Shown piece by piece: positions 18,247 through 29,585 of a stretch of 64,000 bases of DNA (position 1 is its first letter; each line of letters begins with the position of its first letter). The DNA lies in contig CAICTM010000069.1 in assembly GCA_903772945.1 (NCBI GenBank), positions 62,001 through 126,000 on the forward strand, in the 5' to 3' direction. This stretch comes from Seminavis robusta. Its lineage: Eukaryota; Bacillariophyta; Bacillariophyceae; Naviculales; Naviculaceae. Made by a program: the position numbers and the translations under genes. The notes beneath the pieces are model-generated. The model worked only from the letters and a program-made list of their open reading frames with translations. It ran no database searches and had not been told where the DNA came from.

Positions 18247-21129
18247 ATGGCACCAAAGCATAACAGCGACAACAAACATAGGAACTACCAGGCGGACCAC
18301 GTTAGTGTAAAGCTGGAGTCAGTTCTGCGTCTTCGTCCTCTGCTGAAGAAGGAAAAGGGGGATCAGGTGGTCTTGGAGCCTTGTCGGGTCGAAGATGGAC
18401 GTCCCCAGACGGCAGTCCTTCATCCAATGATTGCAGTCAAGCAAACGCAATATAACGAATCTCCTGCAATGAAAATGCTTTCAACTGAAACTCTCCATCT
18501 GTGCAAGGACACAGAGTACCACTTGGACCAAATCATTGGAGAGGAATGTGACCAAGAGAAAGTATACTACAGCATCGGGCTTCCGATTGCTCGAGAATCA
18601 ATGGACATGCTGAAACTGAAGAAAGGATACAAAGGATCCCGAAAGACCTGCAATCTAATTGTCTGCATGGGAGTTGAAAACTCAGGAAAGACTCACACCT
18701 GTTTTGGAGCTGGATCGGCCAATGTCTCCAGACGACGGTGTCCCGAAGATGGCATGGTGCCTCGGATTCTCGATAGTCTCTTCTCTCAGTCGAAGCACCA
18801 TGTCAAGAGCAAACAGAGTCTCACTTTTGGAATCAAGATAAGTCTCATCCAGGTCACTCAAGAGAGAACGGAACAGCCAAAGCATGATGATGACAGTGTC
18901 GTCCATGATCTCCTCTCAGCAACACCACCCAAAATAACTTCGCCCATGAGAAGTGCATCACCCTCACGCATGGCGACTGTCAAGAATCTGGTTGCCACGT
19001 TGGAACGCACACGTGCCAAAGTGATGATTCCATCCAGCAGTGCACAAAGTGAAGCTCTCGTTATCATTGAACAAGACGAGTCCATGGACTTTGTTTCGAA
19101 TGCAGTGGTAAAGACCGTCAATGATGTTTCAGAGGCCCGCCAGTTGATTGCGTCCGGGCTCCAAAATGGACAGAGGTTTACTTCACGCCACAAGAAGTCG
19201 CACGTTTTGGCAATCTTGCAACCCGTGTTGTTGGGGTCTGATGGAACAGTCGAGCGAGAAGGTGGAAAAATCGGGATCCTCGACATGGCCGGCATTGAAC
19301 AGTCCTCTCAGAAGAAACGCAACACTGCTATTCGCAGACACAAAGACAGCGTTGGAGCAAGTTGCAGTGGTCAAAACGACACTGCACTGAATGCTGTTCT
19401 GCATTGTGTTCGAAGTCTTCAACACAACTCCATGATCCTGTCTGGAAAGACACCAGCTCTCGATATCGTGGATGATGCCCACAATGGCATGACTATCGAT
19501 GACAATGCGAGCGAAATCTCTTGTGTATCAGAGGAAAAGACAGGAAAAGCAAAAGGACCAAGCTTCAAGATTGTACCTTATCGGCAGCACAATCTGACTA
19601 TGCTCCTTCAGCCCTTCTTTTCCTCTGGACAAACATCCAGCTCAAAGTTGACGCTACTCATGGCTGCCTACCCAGGCCATCGAGACCACGCAGAGAAGAA
19701 GTCGTTGCTCAGTGATTTGGAGTTGCTGTTTGAAGTTTCCAGAGATCCCGAGGTTGGGGCTGCCTTAACTGGATGCGAAAAGAGGCCATTGTCTCCCATT
19801 CACGAAGCAAGGAGGAGATCATCTAGCTGGGGAGATGATGAGAATGTGGAACCCGCTGAGAAGCCCAGTGAAAAGTTTGAAAAAGCTCTTCGAGAAGAAA
19901 GTCCCCTTCCTTCGGCTCCTTCCTTTCAAGACGACGAAGACGTGGTTCCCTTGCCGCCGCCCTATGCACCCAGGGCAAATATCCAACAACCACCCCCCAG
20001 CGCTCCCATGGTAGTTGACTTTCCAGGGGTAGTGTTACCGGCATCTAGTGAAAACGACAACACGTACAACGACAGCTCTCGTGGTGTTATGGGCAATCCC
20101 TTGGATGCTGACCGATCCTTTGAAAACAAGCCACCTCCCAATTACACGCCCAGCTACGGAAACTACATCGTGGGCAAGCGGATGACAGAACCAATGAGAG
20201 AAAGCGATGCTCACAACATCAAAAGACCCGAAGAAGCGCCGACTCACAAAACTGAGTCATCATCAACCAAAGCATGGCTATATGGTTTTTCGGACACGAC
20301 GAAAGGTGCCATCAGTCAGGCTACGAAGAAGGGTATGAAAATGATTGATAAGATGGGGCTCTCACCAGAAAGACCGGAAAGAACCGAAGCATTTCATCCA
20401 AACCAGCCCCCTTCGGCAGAGAAGCCAACCAACACTGGAGGAACGCTCTCCTCGACAATCCAAAAACCAGTTAGATGTGAAGTGTTGCCCAGAACAGATG
20501 TTTGGCATTCTGCATCCGTTTCAACTCGCCCAGCGACGAAGCGGTCCAACAAGTTCAAGGGAAGTCATGGCGAAAACACAGTATCCCAGAGAGAATTCAA
20601 GAAGCTGGAACGCCAAAACAAGGAGCTGCTAAGCCGAAACGAACAGCTTGATGACCGTTGTGCAGCGCTAGAACTGGAAAACAGGGAATTGAAACGCGCC
20701 CTGGAAGCGACGGGGCGGAAGAAAGGATGGAGCAAAGAAGACGAGGAAGAATGGAACAATAAACGACGACAGTTTGCCGCTCCTCCTCTAATCCAGTCAC
20801 CTCTTAACCAGCACTTGCAGGCCACTCAGAGAGTTTTCAACACGACTGGTCGATACAACTTTGCAGTTGGACAGCCTCACTTCACACTACAATACCCAAG
20901 CTACTTTCGACGAGCAAGCGACTTGGATCGACGAGATCGAGAAGAAAGCGAGAAGATGACCTCGGAGCAGGATCCGCAGACGGAGCAGACAAGTGAAAGC
21001 GGCGAGAAACGAAAGGAGGCAGAATCCGAGACGAAATTGAAGGTGTTCGCGAAGCAGCTCGAGAAAGTAAAGAGGCGCCGAAGCAGCCTCATTCCTGGGG
21101 TTCGAGAGCGAGAGGGGGGCGACTTCTAG
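18247..21129 (+). CDS. Divergent kinesin-like protein
   Basis: Single exon, 960 residues from the ATG at 18247 (ACCATGG context). The N-terminal half has a kinesin motor order: residues about 17-30 (VKLESVLRLRPL, beta1), P-loop region GVENSGKTHTCFGAG at about 140-155, switch I equivalent TSRHKKSHVLAIL near 315-327, switch II equivalent ILDMAGIEQ near 343-351, and LTMLLQPFFSSGQTSSSKLTLLMAAYPG near 455-485. Each motif is altered from the family consensus (GQTGSGKTHTM, NxxSSRSH, DLAGSE). The P-loop GKT is kept, so ATP binding is possible while coupling may differ. A Pro/Ser-rich middle and a coiled coil (about 780-835, KKLERQNKELLSRNEQLDDR) follow, with a basic C-terminus. Motor activity is uncertain. 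Confidence 0.72.
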   Translation: MAPKHNSDNKHRNYQADHVSVKLESVLRLRPLLKKEKGDQVVLEPCRVEDGRPQTAVLHPMIAVKQTQYNESPAMKMLSTETLHLCKDTEYHLDQIIGEECDQEKVYYSIGLPIARESMDMLKLKKGYKGSRKTCNLIVCMGVENSGKTHTCFGAGSANVSRRRCPEDGMVPRILDSLFSQSKHHVKSKQSLTFGIKISLIQVTQERTEQPKHDDDSVVHDLLSATPPKITSPMRSASPSRMATVKNLVATLERTRAKVMIPSSSAQSEALVIIEQDESMDFVSNAVVKTVNDVSEARQLIASGLQNGQRFTSRHKKSHVLAILQPVLLGSDGTVEREGGKIGILDMAGIEQSSQKKRNTAIRRHKDSVGASCSGQNDTALNAVLHCVRSLQHNSMILSGKTPALDIVDDAHNGMTIDDNASEISCVSEEKTGKAKGPSFKIVPYRQHNLTMLLQPFFSSGQTSSSKLTLLMAAYPGHRDHAEKKSLLSDLELLFEVSRDPEVGAALTGCEKRPLSPIHEARRRSSSWGDDENVEPAEKPSEKFEKALREESPLPSAPSFQDDEDVVPLPPPYAPRANIQQPPPSAPMVVDFPGVVLPASSENDNTYNDSSRGVMGNPLDADRSFENKPPPNYTPSYGNYIVGKRMTEPMRESDAHNIKRPEEAPTHKTESSSTKAWLYGFSDTTKGAISQATKKGMKMIDKMGLSPERPERTEAFHPNQPPSAEKPTNTGGTLSSTIQKPVRCEVLPRTDVWHSASVSTRPATKRSNKFKGSHGENTVSQREFKKLERQNKELLSRNEQLDDRCAALELENRELKRALEATGRKKGWSKEDEEEWNNKRRQFAAPPLIQSPLNQHLQATQRVFNTTGRYNFAVGQPHFTLQYPSYFRRASDLDRRDREESEKMTSEQDPQTEQTSESGEKRKEAESETKLKVFAKQLEKVKRRRSSLIPGVREREGGDF

Positions 21130-21328
21130 CACTCGAACCAGTACAGAAAGGACAACGCACAAACTCACTTCCCCGTAGAAACTTAAGAGGCAAACGCAAT
21201 GGAACAACATATAAGGATAGCAAACAAGCACAACCAAGACCAATCCAAGTTAGCTACTAGTAGATTCGAAGCATGCAGAGTTCGCGAGAGTGTGTGTTGT
21301 TGGTTGACATGAATATAGGGTTAGTTTT

Positions 21329-23527
21329 CTAGGATAAAGTCAAATCAATGAGACCACCGCCTGGTTTGCTTGCTTTGGTCGGAGTGGAAGTTTCAGAATC
21401 CTTTTGATTTAGTTTCGGTGGTCTAGCCGGCGGCTTGCCTGAGTTCGCAGCAGCAGCAATAGCCACAGAGGGAGCTGAAGCTCTACCGGTACTCGCGCCG
21501 GCACCACTACCGGTAGCACTTGTCTCTTTTGGTGGCGCAGGGAAGAAAGGCAGTGCCCGTAAAGCAGCCGGTTTTGAATCTGTTCCCCCAAAGGAAATCG
21601 ACGGCAATCGTCGTAATTTGGCTGGCGACTTGAGGCATTGGCTGCAATACCATTCGGGCGTCTTCGGCATTTCTTTCAATGGTGGAACCAGACAGCCCAA
21701 ATGATACGCCTTGTGACAGAGGTCACACACCAGGAGGATACCACCGTCATCGCAAACTTGACAATAATCATCTTCGGCCTTCCATTCACGTTTCAGCCTA
21801 GAATATACACCGTCCTCGTCCCTCCCCTTCCATTGATAGTACTGCACCAAAATGGACGAAGTGCTGCGCCCCACTTCCTTGGCAATCTTGCCGAATTCCT
21901 TGCGACTTGTTTGAAAAAGCTTCACAGATTTCAGAATCTCATCAAAGTAGAGCTGGCTGGTTGGTTCCTTGCTTTCTCGGAACATGGTGACAAACTCTTC
22001 AATCGCATTCGCAACGTTGTAGTTGGCACGATGCAAAGATTCCATCAACATGAGTCGGGAGTTTAGATCAATTGCGTGCGCCAGGAAGCCGTCAATATCC
22101 TCGGGTCGTTCACCTCGTTCAATGGCAGCAGCAAAAAGCTTTGGATCCCATATCTGATCAGATCTACATCGAGAGCAGGGTAGCACGACGAAAAGGGTGA
22201 GTTCTCAAACCTCTATCGATTGAATGGATGCGTTGTACACTCACTGAGGAACATAAGACATGTCTGGCTCGAAGGATTGTGATAGCATTCGAGGGGGGAT
22301 GCTGGCCTGATACTTTCTACCCACACGGACGCTAGTCTTGGGACATTTCTTGGGTGGTTCGCGGGGAGGCGGTGGTACTATAGCGTGCTCTTGTGGCTTT
22401 CGTCGACGGCGACGTGGTCTTCCGCCCGATGGGGATCCATCCTGGTCGTCCGATTCCTTTTCCTTTCGCTTAGCTTCAGCCTTGACCACTTCAGCTCTCA
22501 GCCCTTCCATAGGTCCTACAAAGTAGTCGACAGGCAGGAGCTTGTAGTCTCGGAATCTCGCAGCGTCCAGACGTCCCAGTCTGCTGGTGGTCTTGGCTCC
22601 TTGTTTCATCAGTTTGGCTTTCTTTGCAAACACTCCAATGTACCGAGTATCCGCGTAGACATCCGTAGCCATTGTGTAGATTTTGCGTCTAGCAGGAGTC
22701 ACACGAGGTTGTTTTCCAGCCTTTGCCTGGGGCATTGCGACGTCAGACTCGTCTGAAGATGGATCAGGTGTCCCCCCAGGCGGTACGGCAGCAGGAATTC
22801 TTGGAATGGGGGGTTTGACATTGTCCCACAAAGGCCTTCCTTTGGGATTTGTCCATGTTTCATAAGCGGCATCATTGTTGTTTTCTTGGGACCACAAATT
22901 GGCTAGTTTGGAGTAAGGGTCAAGCGCCATGTCCTTTGCGTCATTGTTGAGGAATCCATTGGGCAACACCACCTTTGTCACTTCTTCCACTGCAGAGGGG
23001 AGCTTTGGTCGAGGCTCAGTTGCCGGTGCAGATTGCTTTTCGTCTCCTTTTGCAATCAAGACATGTTGCTCTTTGGACAAAGGTTCAGGTTCAGCCCCAG
23101 ATGCTGCACTGGTCTGGCCAGCTCCTTTCGGATCAGACCCGTGAGTTGTGCTCGAAGTGAGGTGCCCGTTGGCTGAACTGCTGGCTCCTTCCCCAGCATC
23201 ATTGCCACCATTGGATTTCGAGTTTTTCAGTGCTGAATCCTCTTTCTTTGACGGATGATTCCCATTCTGCTCCTGCTCGCTGTCATTCGGTTTGGCAACA
23301 GCATCCTGTGGCTCTGCATCTTCTTGAGCTCTTAGCTCGTTTCCCTCACCATCCGACATGCTGACAGTTGGTTTCTCATTTGCTGTCAACTCGTCACTCG
23401 TTGCTTCATGACGTTTGTCAACTTGGGTTTTTGCCTTGACAGCCAACGAGGATTGAAGCGACGTTGCTTCTCGCAATGACAGCTCCTTGGCAGTCTCACA
23501 GGGAGGTGCTTGCTGCAGCAAAGGCAT
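21329..23527 (-). CDS. ELM2-SANT-PHD chromatin protein
   Basis: Two exons: complement of 22245-23527 and 21329-22163, intron 81 bp; 705 residues. The first 250 residues are disordered (Ser/Glu/Lys-rich). An ELM2 domain begins at about residue 403 (TSVRVGRKYQASIPPRM) and continues over the intron to SDQIWDPKLF; its Ile-x-Val-Gly-x-x-Tyr-Gln-Ala entry and DQIxWDP exit are family features. A SANT/Myb-like helix set follows (EILKSVKLFQTSRKEFGKIA). Then a C4HC3 PHD finger at about 590-640: CQVC, CDLC, H, C, CSQC. Family knowledge: ELM2-SANT modules recruit and activate class I histone deacetylases (MTA, MIER, CoREST); PHD fingers read histone tails. A co-repressor scaffold is the likely role. The tail is Ala/Pro/Ser-rich. 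Confidence 0.85.
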
Positions 23528-26500
23528 GGCAATGACTTCCAGACAAACCCAAACTTCCTTCTTTTCTGCCTCTCAGTCAAGGCTGATCCAGGCTTCCACT
23601 TCTAGCCAGCATACAGCAACACTACCTCGCCGCTGATCCAACTCTGTTCCCTCAAGTGCCTCGCCCCTTGCTCAGAAGCTCCAATAAAATGATGCTGCCA
23701 ACGACGAGGCAAAGGAGGGAAAAATACGACCATTTTAGCAAGAAGCAGCCGCGAACGTGTAGAAGCTGCGTAGCTCCAGTAGTGAAAGGTTTGTGCGAGA
23801 AATTTAGCCAACCTCACATGGAAACCTCAGACACCACCATAAGTGAAGGTACTAACTGATGGTCATTTTTAAATGCTATATTCAGGATGTATATGAATAT
23901 ATCAAAGGTCTACTTTCATCCAACCACCATCAGAAACTCTTAGGTGAGCTGGGATATCAGCTTCTAGCTAGCTAGCATCAGCAGAGGCCAGAGATGATGG
24001 ACATGTCCTTTGCAGTATGACGGAAATCATCCGCATTCCAAGGCGTCGTGTGTCGGAGAGCATGCCCGCAAGGACTAACCAGCGAACCCGTTACTCAAAA
24101 ATGCGTGCAAAGACTCACCAAAGTGAAGAGTCATCTGATGCAGGTACAGACACGCACAAGTGTCGTATGGGCACTTGCAATCTCGACGGGAGCCCACCAC
24201 AAACCTCCCGGACCACAAAGACAAACCAGAGTAATTACTACTGGCTGGAAGCAAACATACCATCACAACAGGAATTGCTGGGGCAACTTCAGCTAGCAAC
24301 GTAGAATTTCTCGGGAAGATGGGTGCACCCAGTATGAGGTGCCACCAAACGAAGATTGTACGTGCTGCCGCCGCCTACTCAGCATTCTTGGATGACACCA
24401 CCACCATTGGGCTTGCAGGTATGCTGGGAGCACTGTTTGGAAGCAAGCAATCCAAGTGACCGTATGTCGACCATTGTAAAGTAAGACCACTTCTAAGTTC
24501 TCAGGATGCTCTTTCTTCTGAGTAGCTTACTTACCAATCTAATCCCACAGTGGCAGGCGCTCTTTTGGCTGGTCCACTGGTGATTTGTGGCTTGGCAGTA
24601 TCATGAAAATCATCCGCATTCCAAGACATCGTGTGTTGGAGAGCATACCCGCAAGGACTAACCAGCAAACCCGTTACTCAAAAATGCGTGCAAAGACTAA
24701 CCAAAGTCATCTGATGCAGGTACAGACACAAGTGTCGTATGGGCACTTGCAATCTCAATGGAAGCCCAGCAGTCAAACCTCCTGAATTCCTGAATCACAA
24801 AGACGAACCAGAGCTAAAACTAGCTCGAGAAGCATGCATGCTACCGAAACAGGAACTGCTGAGGCAACTTCAGCTAGCAACATAGGATTTCTCGGGAAGA
24901 TGGGTGCACACATTAGGAGGTGCCACCAAACGAAGGTTGTGCAGCTACAGAGCATTCTCGGATGACAACACCACCATTTGGCTAGCTAGTTGGTGTCCTC
25001 GGAGCACTGTTGGGAAGCAGGCAATCCAAGTGATCACACGTGGACCATTGTAAAGTAAGACCAGTTCCAGTCCTCAAGATGTTCTTGCTTCTGAGATAGC
25101 TTACTTACCAATCTACTCGCACCGTGGCATGCACTCTTTGTCTGGTCCACTGGTGATTTGTGGTGGCACGTACCCACTATGTGGACTCAACACAATGTAC
25201 CAGTGCAGCAGTCTCGGGAGTAGACACCTGCATGCAAACATTAGTTGGCTGAAGTGGACACAATGCTTTAAATGCTTCTATGCTTGTACCGTACAATTCT
25301 ACTCGTGGAAGCAAGAGAAGAGTTGGTAACCGACAAACTACATGATGATGTCAACCAAGCACTGGCAAGGATGACGCTGAATATAACTAACTGCAGAACT
25401 GCAGAAGCCATCACCACATGCCAAAACATCTGAGAAGCTGTGCTGTGATGATTCCACCTGTACTTGCAATAAGTGAAGATCTCAAAAGAACATCAGCAAA
25501 TGCTTCCAGAAAGGTGATTGTGACAACCATCATTACGGCCAACAGGTAGGCAGGTTGCTAGCTAGTTGGTGCAGCTGACAATGCACCTGTGGATGCAGAG
25601 AGAACTGAACAATGGGTAACAGCATGAACAACCTTGATGTCAGAATGCATATTGATGATGTTCTTGCAGACAAAGTTGCAGTGCAGAACCAAGTGACACC
25701 TTGAAGCAAATTTAGGTGGGGGGTTTATCAGGTTCTATGGCTGTGGGCCAAATAGTTCCACCTGCCAAACTGGGAAGAACAAGAAGGTAGCAGTACTTGA
25801 TGGCAGTACCAGTGCTTGCAAAGATGGACACGTGGCATGGCACTGTCATTGGAAGTGAGCCTTCCTGTTGATTGCCTATTAAATACCATGCTACTGGTAC
25901 CAGTATTGGCCTATGTTCATGCAGCTTCCATGGAAGCCAGGTTGCATCAATTTCCCAAAGCTATTCCAGTTTTAGAGAAGAAGGTAAGCACAGAGATACC
26001 TTTACTTTGGGCAGAGAAAGTGCATTCAACCTTTCATCTGACAAAGCATTCCAACTTGCTAGTTGGACGCAGCATGCATCATCATGTGAGTTGAGTACAA
26101 TAGCATACATCATTATGGTCTGGTCACTGACCTCAGGGCCATTCAGCCAAGCTGCCTGCTAATCAAATGGAAGCTGTCTTCTCCACTCTATTCTGGCGGT
26201 TACAGGAACAATGCAGTCCATTTTAGATGCGATGATGAAGTTCTGATGACATGCCAAACAAATGTCCCCAAACAATATTCATTCTGAACAAGTGAACCAA
26301 TTGTTATAGTTGGGATATTCAGCAACGTTTCTTCAATAAAAAGCACTAAATGCAAATTGGCCTATCAAAAAAGGAGATATTCAAAAGGGTTTGGCTTCCT
26401 TTGCTATGAAGAGAACTTTCAAGGGATGTTGCTTTACAATTGGAAGTTCTGATTTGGAAAACCTGTGGTCAGCTTTGGTTTTGCTGTGTTCCCAATGTAA

Positions 26501-26702
26501 ACGCACCACAGTACCGGTTGGTTTGGAAACGAAGAAACGGTCTCCGTCCATCTTTCTCCACTTCTAACAGTTGTTCACTTGACGCCTTGGACTTCGAACC
26601 ATGTTCTGGTCATTTCTGTGAGGCTCACTCCCATGACAAAGTGGAACAGAGGATGTTCGTAACCTCTAAAGATTGCATCCAGGCAGCTCCAGAAATGCGC
26701 AC
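23528..26702. other. Gene-poor block with tandem duplication
   Basis: 3.2 kb without a convincing gene. Its core (about 23990-25164) is the tandem repeat listed separately. The rest, 25165-26702, has high A/T, short unrelated open frames and no splice-consistent chain that I could build. It is bounded by the start of the ELM2-SANT-PHD gene and the 3' end of the SDR gene. Confidence 0.5.
23990..25164. repeat. Tandem duplication, about 575-bp period, two copies plus a partial third
   Basis: Copy 1 is about 23990-24548, copy 2 about 24549-25121, and a third copy begins at about 25122 and is recognisable to about 25164. Anchors: AAATCATCCGCATTCCAAG at 24024 and 24607; GTAAGACC at 24481 and 25055; TGGTCCACTGGTGATTTGTG at 24570 and 25143. 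Spacing between copies is 573-583 bp with small indels, and many substitutions separate them. Copy 1 keeps open stretches longer than copy 2, for example one from about 24300 to 24459 ending at TCCAAGTGA, suggesting that an old transcribed or coding unit was duplicated and decayed. Its origin is not recognised. Confidence 0.75.
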
Positions 26703-28307
26703 CTATATTTCGATGCTATCTACCCGCACTTCAATTTCTTCAGCATGGGCTGCTACGTTGACCTGATTTGGCTGCTCCTGCTGCTCTTCCTCCTCTTCCC
26801 CAGAGCCGATGCCTTTGTAGACACGGTCGCCACTCCCTCCTCCAGTTGAAGGAAAGACACATCCCAGAGAGCGGGATCGCCCCAACAAAGTCTTGCGAGA
26901 GTTTTTCTTTTCTTGAATCTTTCTGAGACGGTCTCGGAAAGATTTTACCCTGTCTAGATCCACTGGCTCACTCGTATCAAAGTCACCCTCTACAACCTCA
27001 TGAATCACTGAGAGTGGCTTCGCTTGGTTGAAGTCGCAGTATTCAGGCATCCGTTGAAAGGAGACACTCTTCGTGCTCTTTCGTTGTGACGAGCTCTTCT
27101 TCGATCCTGGTGACTTTGATCGACTTCTCCTTCTGTTACCGGCACTAGTAGTACCCACAGAAGACTCTTTCACTGGAAAGGCATCTTGTATCACCTTTTC
27201 GTCCCAGCCATCCCTGGTTGAATCTTTGGGTACATTGTCGTCGTCCCTGGATTCTTCTGCCTCTTTCCTCATCCGCCTGTTCCGGCGAAACTTTTCCCAC
27301 TTCGCATTTGTTGCTTCGTGGCCGATCCTCGGAGTGACATCAGTTCCAGTTATAGCGGCGGGCTCCTTCGCAGTGTTACTATAGACATAGCGGTCGTCCC
27401 TCAATTCTCTGCAAACCTCTTCAAAATTTGGTAATGCAACATGTGTCATCGAGGCCTTTGACATGGCAATCTCTTCCGCTTTTTGTCGCATTCTCTCAGC
27501 CGAAAGTTGATCATAGTATTCGCTTCGAGAGTATCCTCCGTCAACGCAGATAACCTGACCGGTGATGAAGCCAGATATCGGAAGACAAAGAAAGGTAACC
27601 AGCCCGGCAACTTCGGTAGCTTCACCCAATCGTCCAAGCGGCGTCCTTGCTGCCGCTGATTTTTCGCCCTTGGCTGCAAACGGCCCGTGGGTGTCACCAT
27701 GGATTAGCCACGGCGCAACACAGTTGACTCGGATCCCTTGTGGACCCCATTCACAAGCCCAGTCGCCGGTGGTCTTGATGACAGCTGCCTGGGCAGCCGG
27801 ATAAGGAGCGTGTGTATCAGGACTAGTAAAGCCAACCACACTGGCAATGTTCACCACGCAGCTTGTTGTTCTTGATCCATGTTTTCGTTTCAACTGTTCG
27901 TGACAGATAGATGTTAACATGAACATGGAGTGGAAATTGGATGCCCAGATTTCATCGGTTTGTAGTTCGTCTTCACCATCGGCAAGGTGTTCCACTTGTT
28001 GGCTCACATTGTTAACCAGGATGTCCAACGGCTTTCCATGCAGCCAAGTGCGAATTGCATCAGCAAAGGCATATCTTCCACTGGCAGTTGACAGATCTGC
28101 CACAACCCCTTCAACATCGTATCCACCTTCCCTCCAAGCACAAACCGTGCTGACCAAATTGTCTTCGTTGCGACTGCACGTCAAGACGGAGGCACCTTTC
28201 GTGCAGAGCTCACTCACAATCGACGATCCTATACCCTTGGTGCCCCCTGTCACCACCGCCCGTGCCCCGAACGAAAATCTCCAAGGATCAGTCAACGACC
28301 CGTTCAT
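26703..28307 (-). CDS. Short-chain dehydrogenase/reductase-fold protein with altered active site
   Basis: Single exon, 534 residues from the ATG at 28305-28307. Residues about 12-275 are a classical SDR domain: cofactor loop TGGTKGIG at 20-27, NNVSQQ (the NNAG equivalent), the Ser region VVNIASVVGF, and DGGYS near the end; the sequence GDWACEWGPQGIRVN matches tropinone-reductase-like members. The active-site Tyr is at residue 169, but the Lys expected four residues later is Gln173 (codon CAG), so the Tyr-x-x-x-Lys dyad is broken. A 250-residue C-terminal extension is charged and disordered, with Ser/Arg/Lys-rich parts (RRRSRSKSPGSKKSSSQRK) and an acidic end. An in-frame GTG extension upstream to 28409 is less likely as a start. 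It may be a non-catalytic or moonlighting SDR. Confidence 0.8.
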   Translation of the reverse strand: MNGSLTDPWRFSFGARAVVTGGTKGIGSSIVSELCTKGASVLTCSRNEDNLVSTVCAWREGGYDVEGVVADLSTASGRYAFADAIRTWLHGKPLDILVNNVSQQVEHLADGEDELQTDEIWASNFHSMFMLTSICHEQLKRKHGSRTTSCVVNIASVVGFTSPDTHAPYPAAQAAVIKTTGDWACEWGPQGIRVNCVAPWLIHGDTHGPFAAKGEKSAAARTPLGRLGEATEVAGLVTFLCLPISGFITGQVICVDGGYSRSEYYDQLSAERMRQKAEEIAMSKASMTHVALPNFEEVCRELRDDRYVYSNTAKEPAAITGTDVTPRIGHEATNAKWEKFRRNRRMRKEAEESRDDDNVPKDSTRDGWDEKVIQDAFPVKESSVGTTSAGNRRRSRSKSPGSKKSSSQRKSTKSVSFQRMPEYCDFNQAKPLSVIHEVVEGDFDTSEPVDLDRVKSFRDRLRKIQEKKNSRKTLLGRSRSLGCVFPSTGGGSGDRVYKGIGSGEEEEEQQEQPNQVNVAAHAEEIEVRVDSIEI

Positions 28308-29585
28308 GACGATCAGTACATGGAGGGTAAACCAAGGCCAGCAGCACAAGTCTATTTCGAATGCTTTGCTTTCGAATGATTGCTCTTCAACATCAAACTC
28401 AAAAGGCACGCATTTTTTAGCTCTTTTGGAAGCATAGTTTTATGGATCCTTCTTGGACGGTTTCATTCGTGCGCCTCGAAGGAATTCTAATTACTTGAAC
28501 GTTGAGGCCGCCGAATTGCTCTAAATACCGACATGGGAGAACAACACACGGGCCGACCTTGTGGACCAACTAAAGCCCCACATCTTGCATCGTTGCAGAG
28601 GAAATTTTGGTTGTTTTAGTATTGGATTGGCTAGCTAGGTACCGATACCGGTAGCTAGTACTGTAGACGTAATAATATATAAGTAAACAGGCTTTCTCGG
28701 ACTGCGAAACTTGAGATCAGAGTTTCTAGCAAGCTTTTGTTCGGTGGGTTCAGAAAGCGGTAGATAGATATTGGCGCTTGGCAACAATGGTTCTCGCCTT
28801 CCCCGCTACGTATGATGGGATTCCGGTAGAGAAGGAATCCTGTCACTGTTTATGTACCGTAACCACAATGGAGCTAGTTGGATAGTTGGATTGGCCACTG
28901 GGCATTGGTGGTGACAGCAGCAAGGGAACCGTGGTGAGCGGAAGCAAAAACGACGGCACGACTCCAAGGCCATCAATCCACCTTAACAGACCTCAGAATC
29001 AAGATAAATCGTTTGGCAGTACAGTACTCCACATCCGCAAAAGCTTGTATTGCTGCTGATATTTGCTGCTTTACCAACGAAGCTTTGTCGTTTCCAGAAC
29101 ATGTAGACCCACTAGCTAGCTAGAGATGATACTGACAACTAAGAGCCCTTCACCCGTTCCTTTGTCTGCATCCACTGAAAACAACAAAAACATCATTCCA
29201 GTACGTTCCTTTTAGATACTTTTATTAACGGGACCGTGGGTTTCATTTGTCACACCAGCTACTCTGGCTAGCTAGCTGGCGTCATCTTTATTTTAAAATT
29301 AGCATGTCCTCTCCTCTATCTATGTCATAGTTGGCCTGCCTTTGAGCTGTGCCGTCAAGTCAATTGCCGCCTGCTGTAGATCCCACCCCAGCTGGTTGAC
29401 TTGACTTGACTCAGTCTTTTCTTGATGGCGGGTGCAGCGATGCCTCACTGGAGAACAGCGGTCATTGTGCAGGGTCATTTCAGCGTTGGATCTTCGGTTG
29501 GCATGGAAGAGGAAGACCATAACTTGCCAGCCCAGAACGCCGCAGCAAGAGAGCACCATCAAGAAAACCCAAGAAATTTATTTTC
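28308..29585. other. Divergent intergenic region, 1.3 kb
   Basis: Shared upstream region of the SDR gene and the RCHY1-like gene. It contains clustered self-complementary words at about 28630-28660 (CTAGCTAGGTACC, ACCGGTAGCTAG), at 29111-29123 and near 29267. Direct TTGACT words lie near 29395-29410. No gene seen. Confidence 0.5.

Noticed and set aside
24017-24304. Open frame in tandem copy 1 as a real gene
   Set aside because: The second copy does not keep it open over the same length, and no domain is seen.
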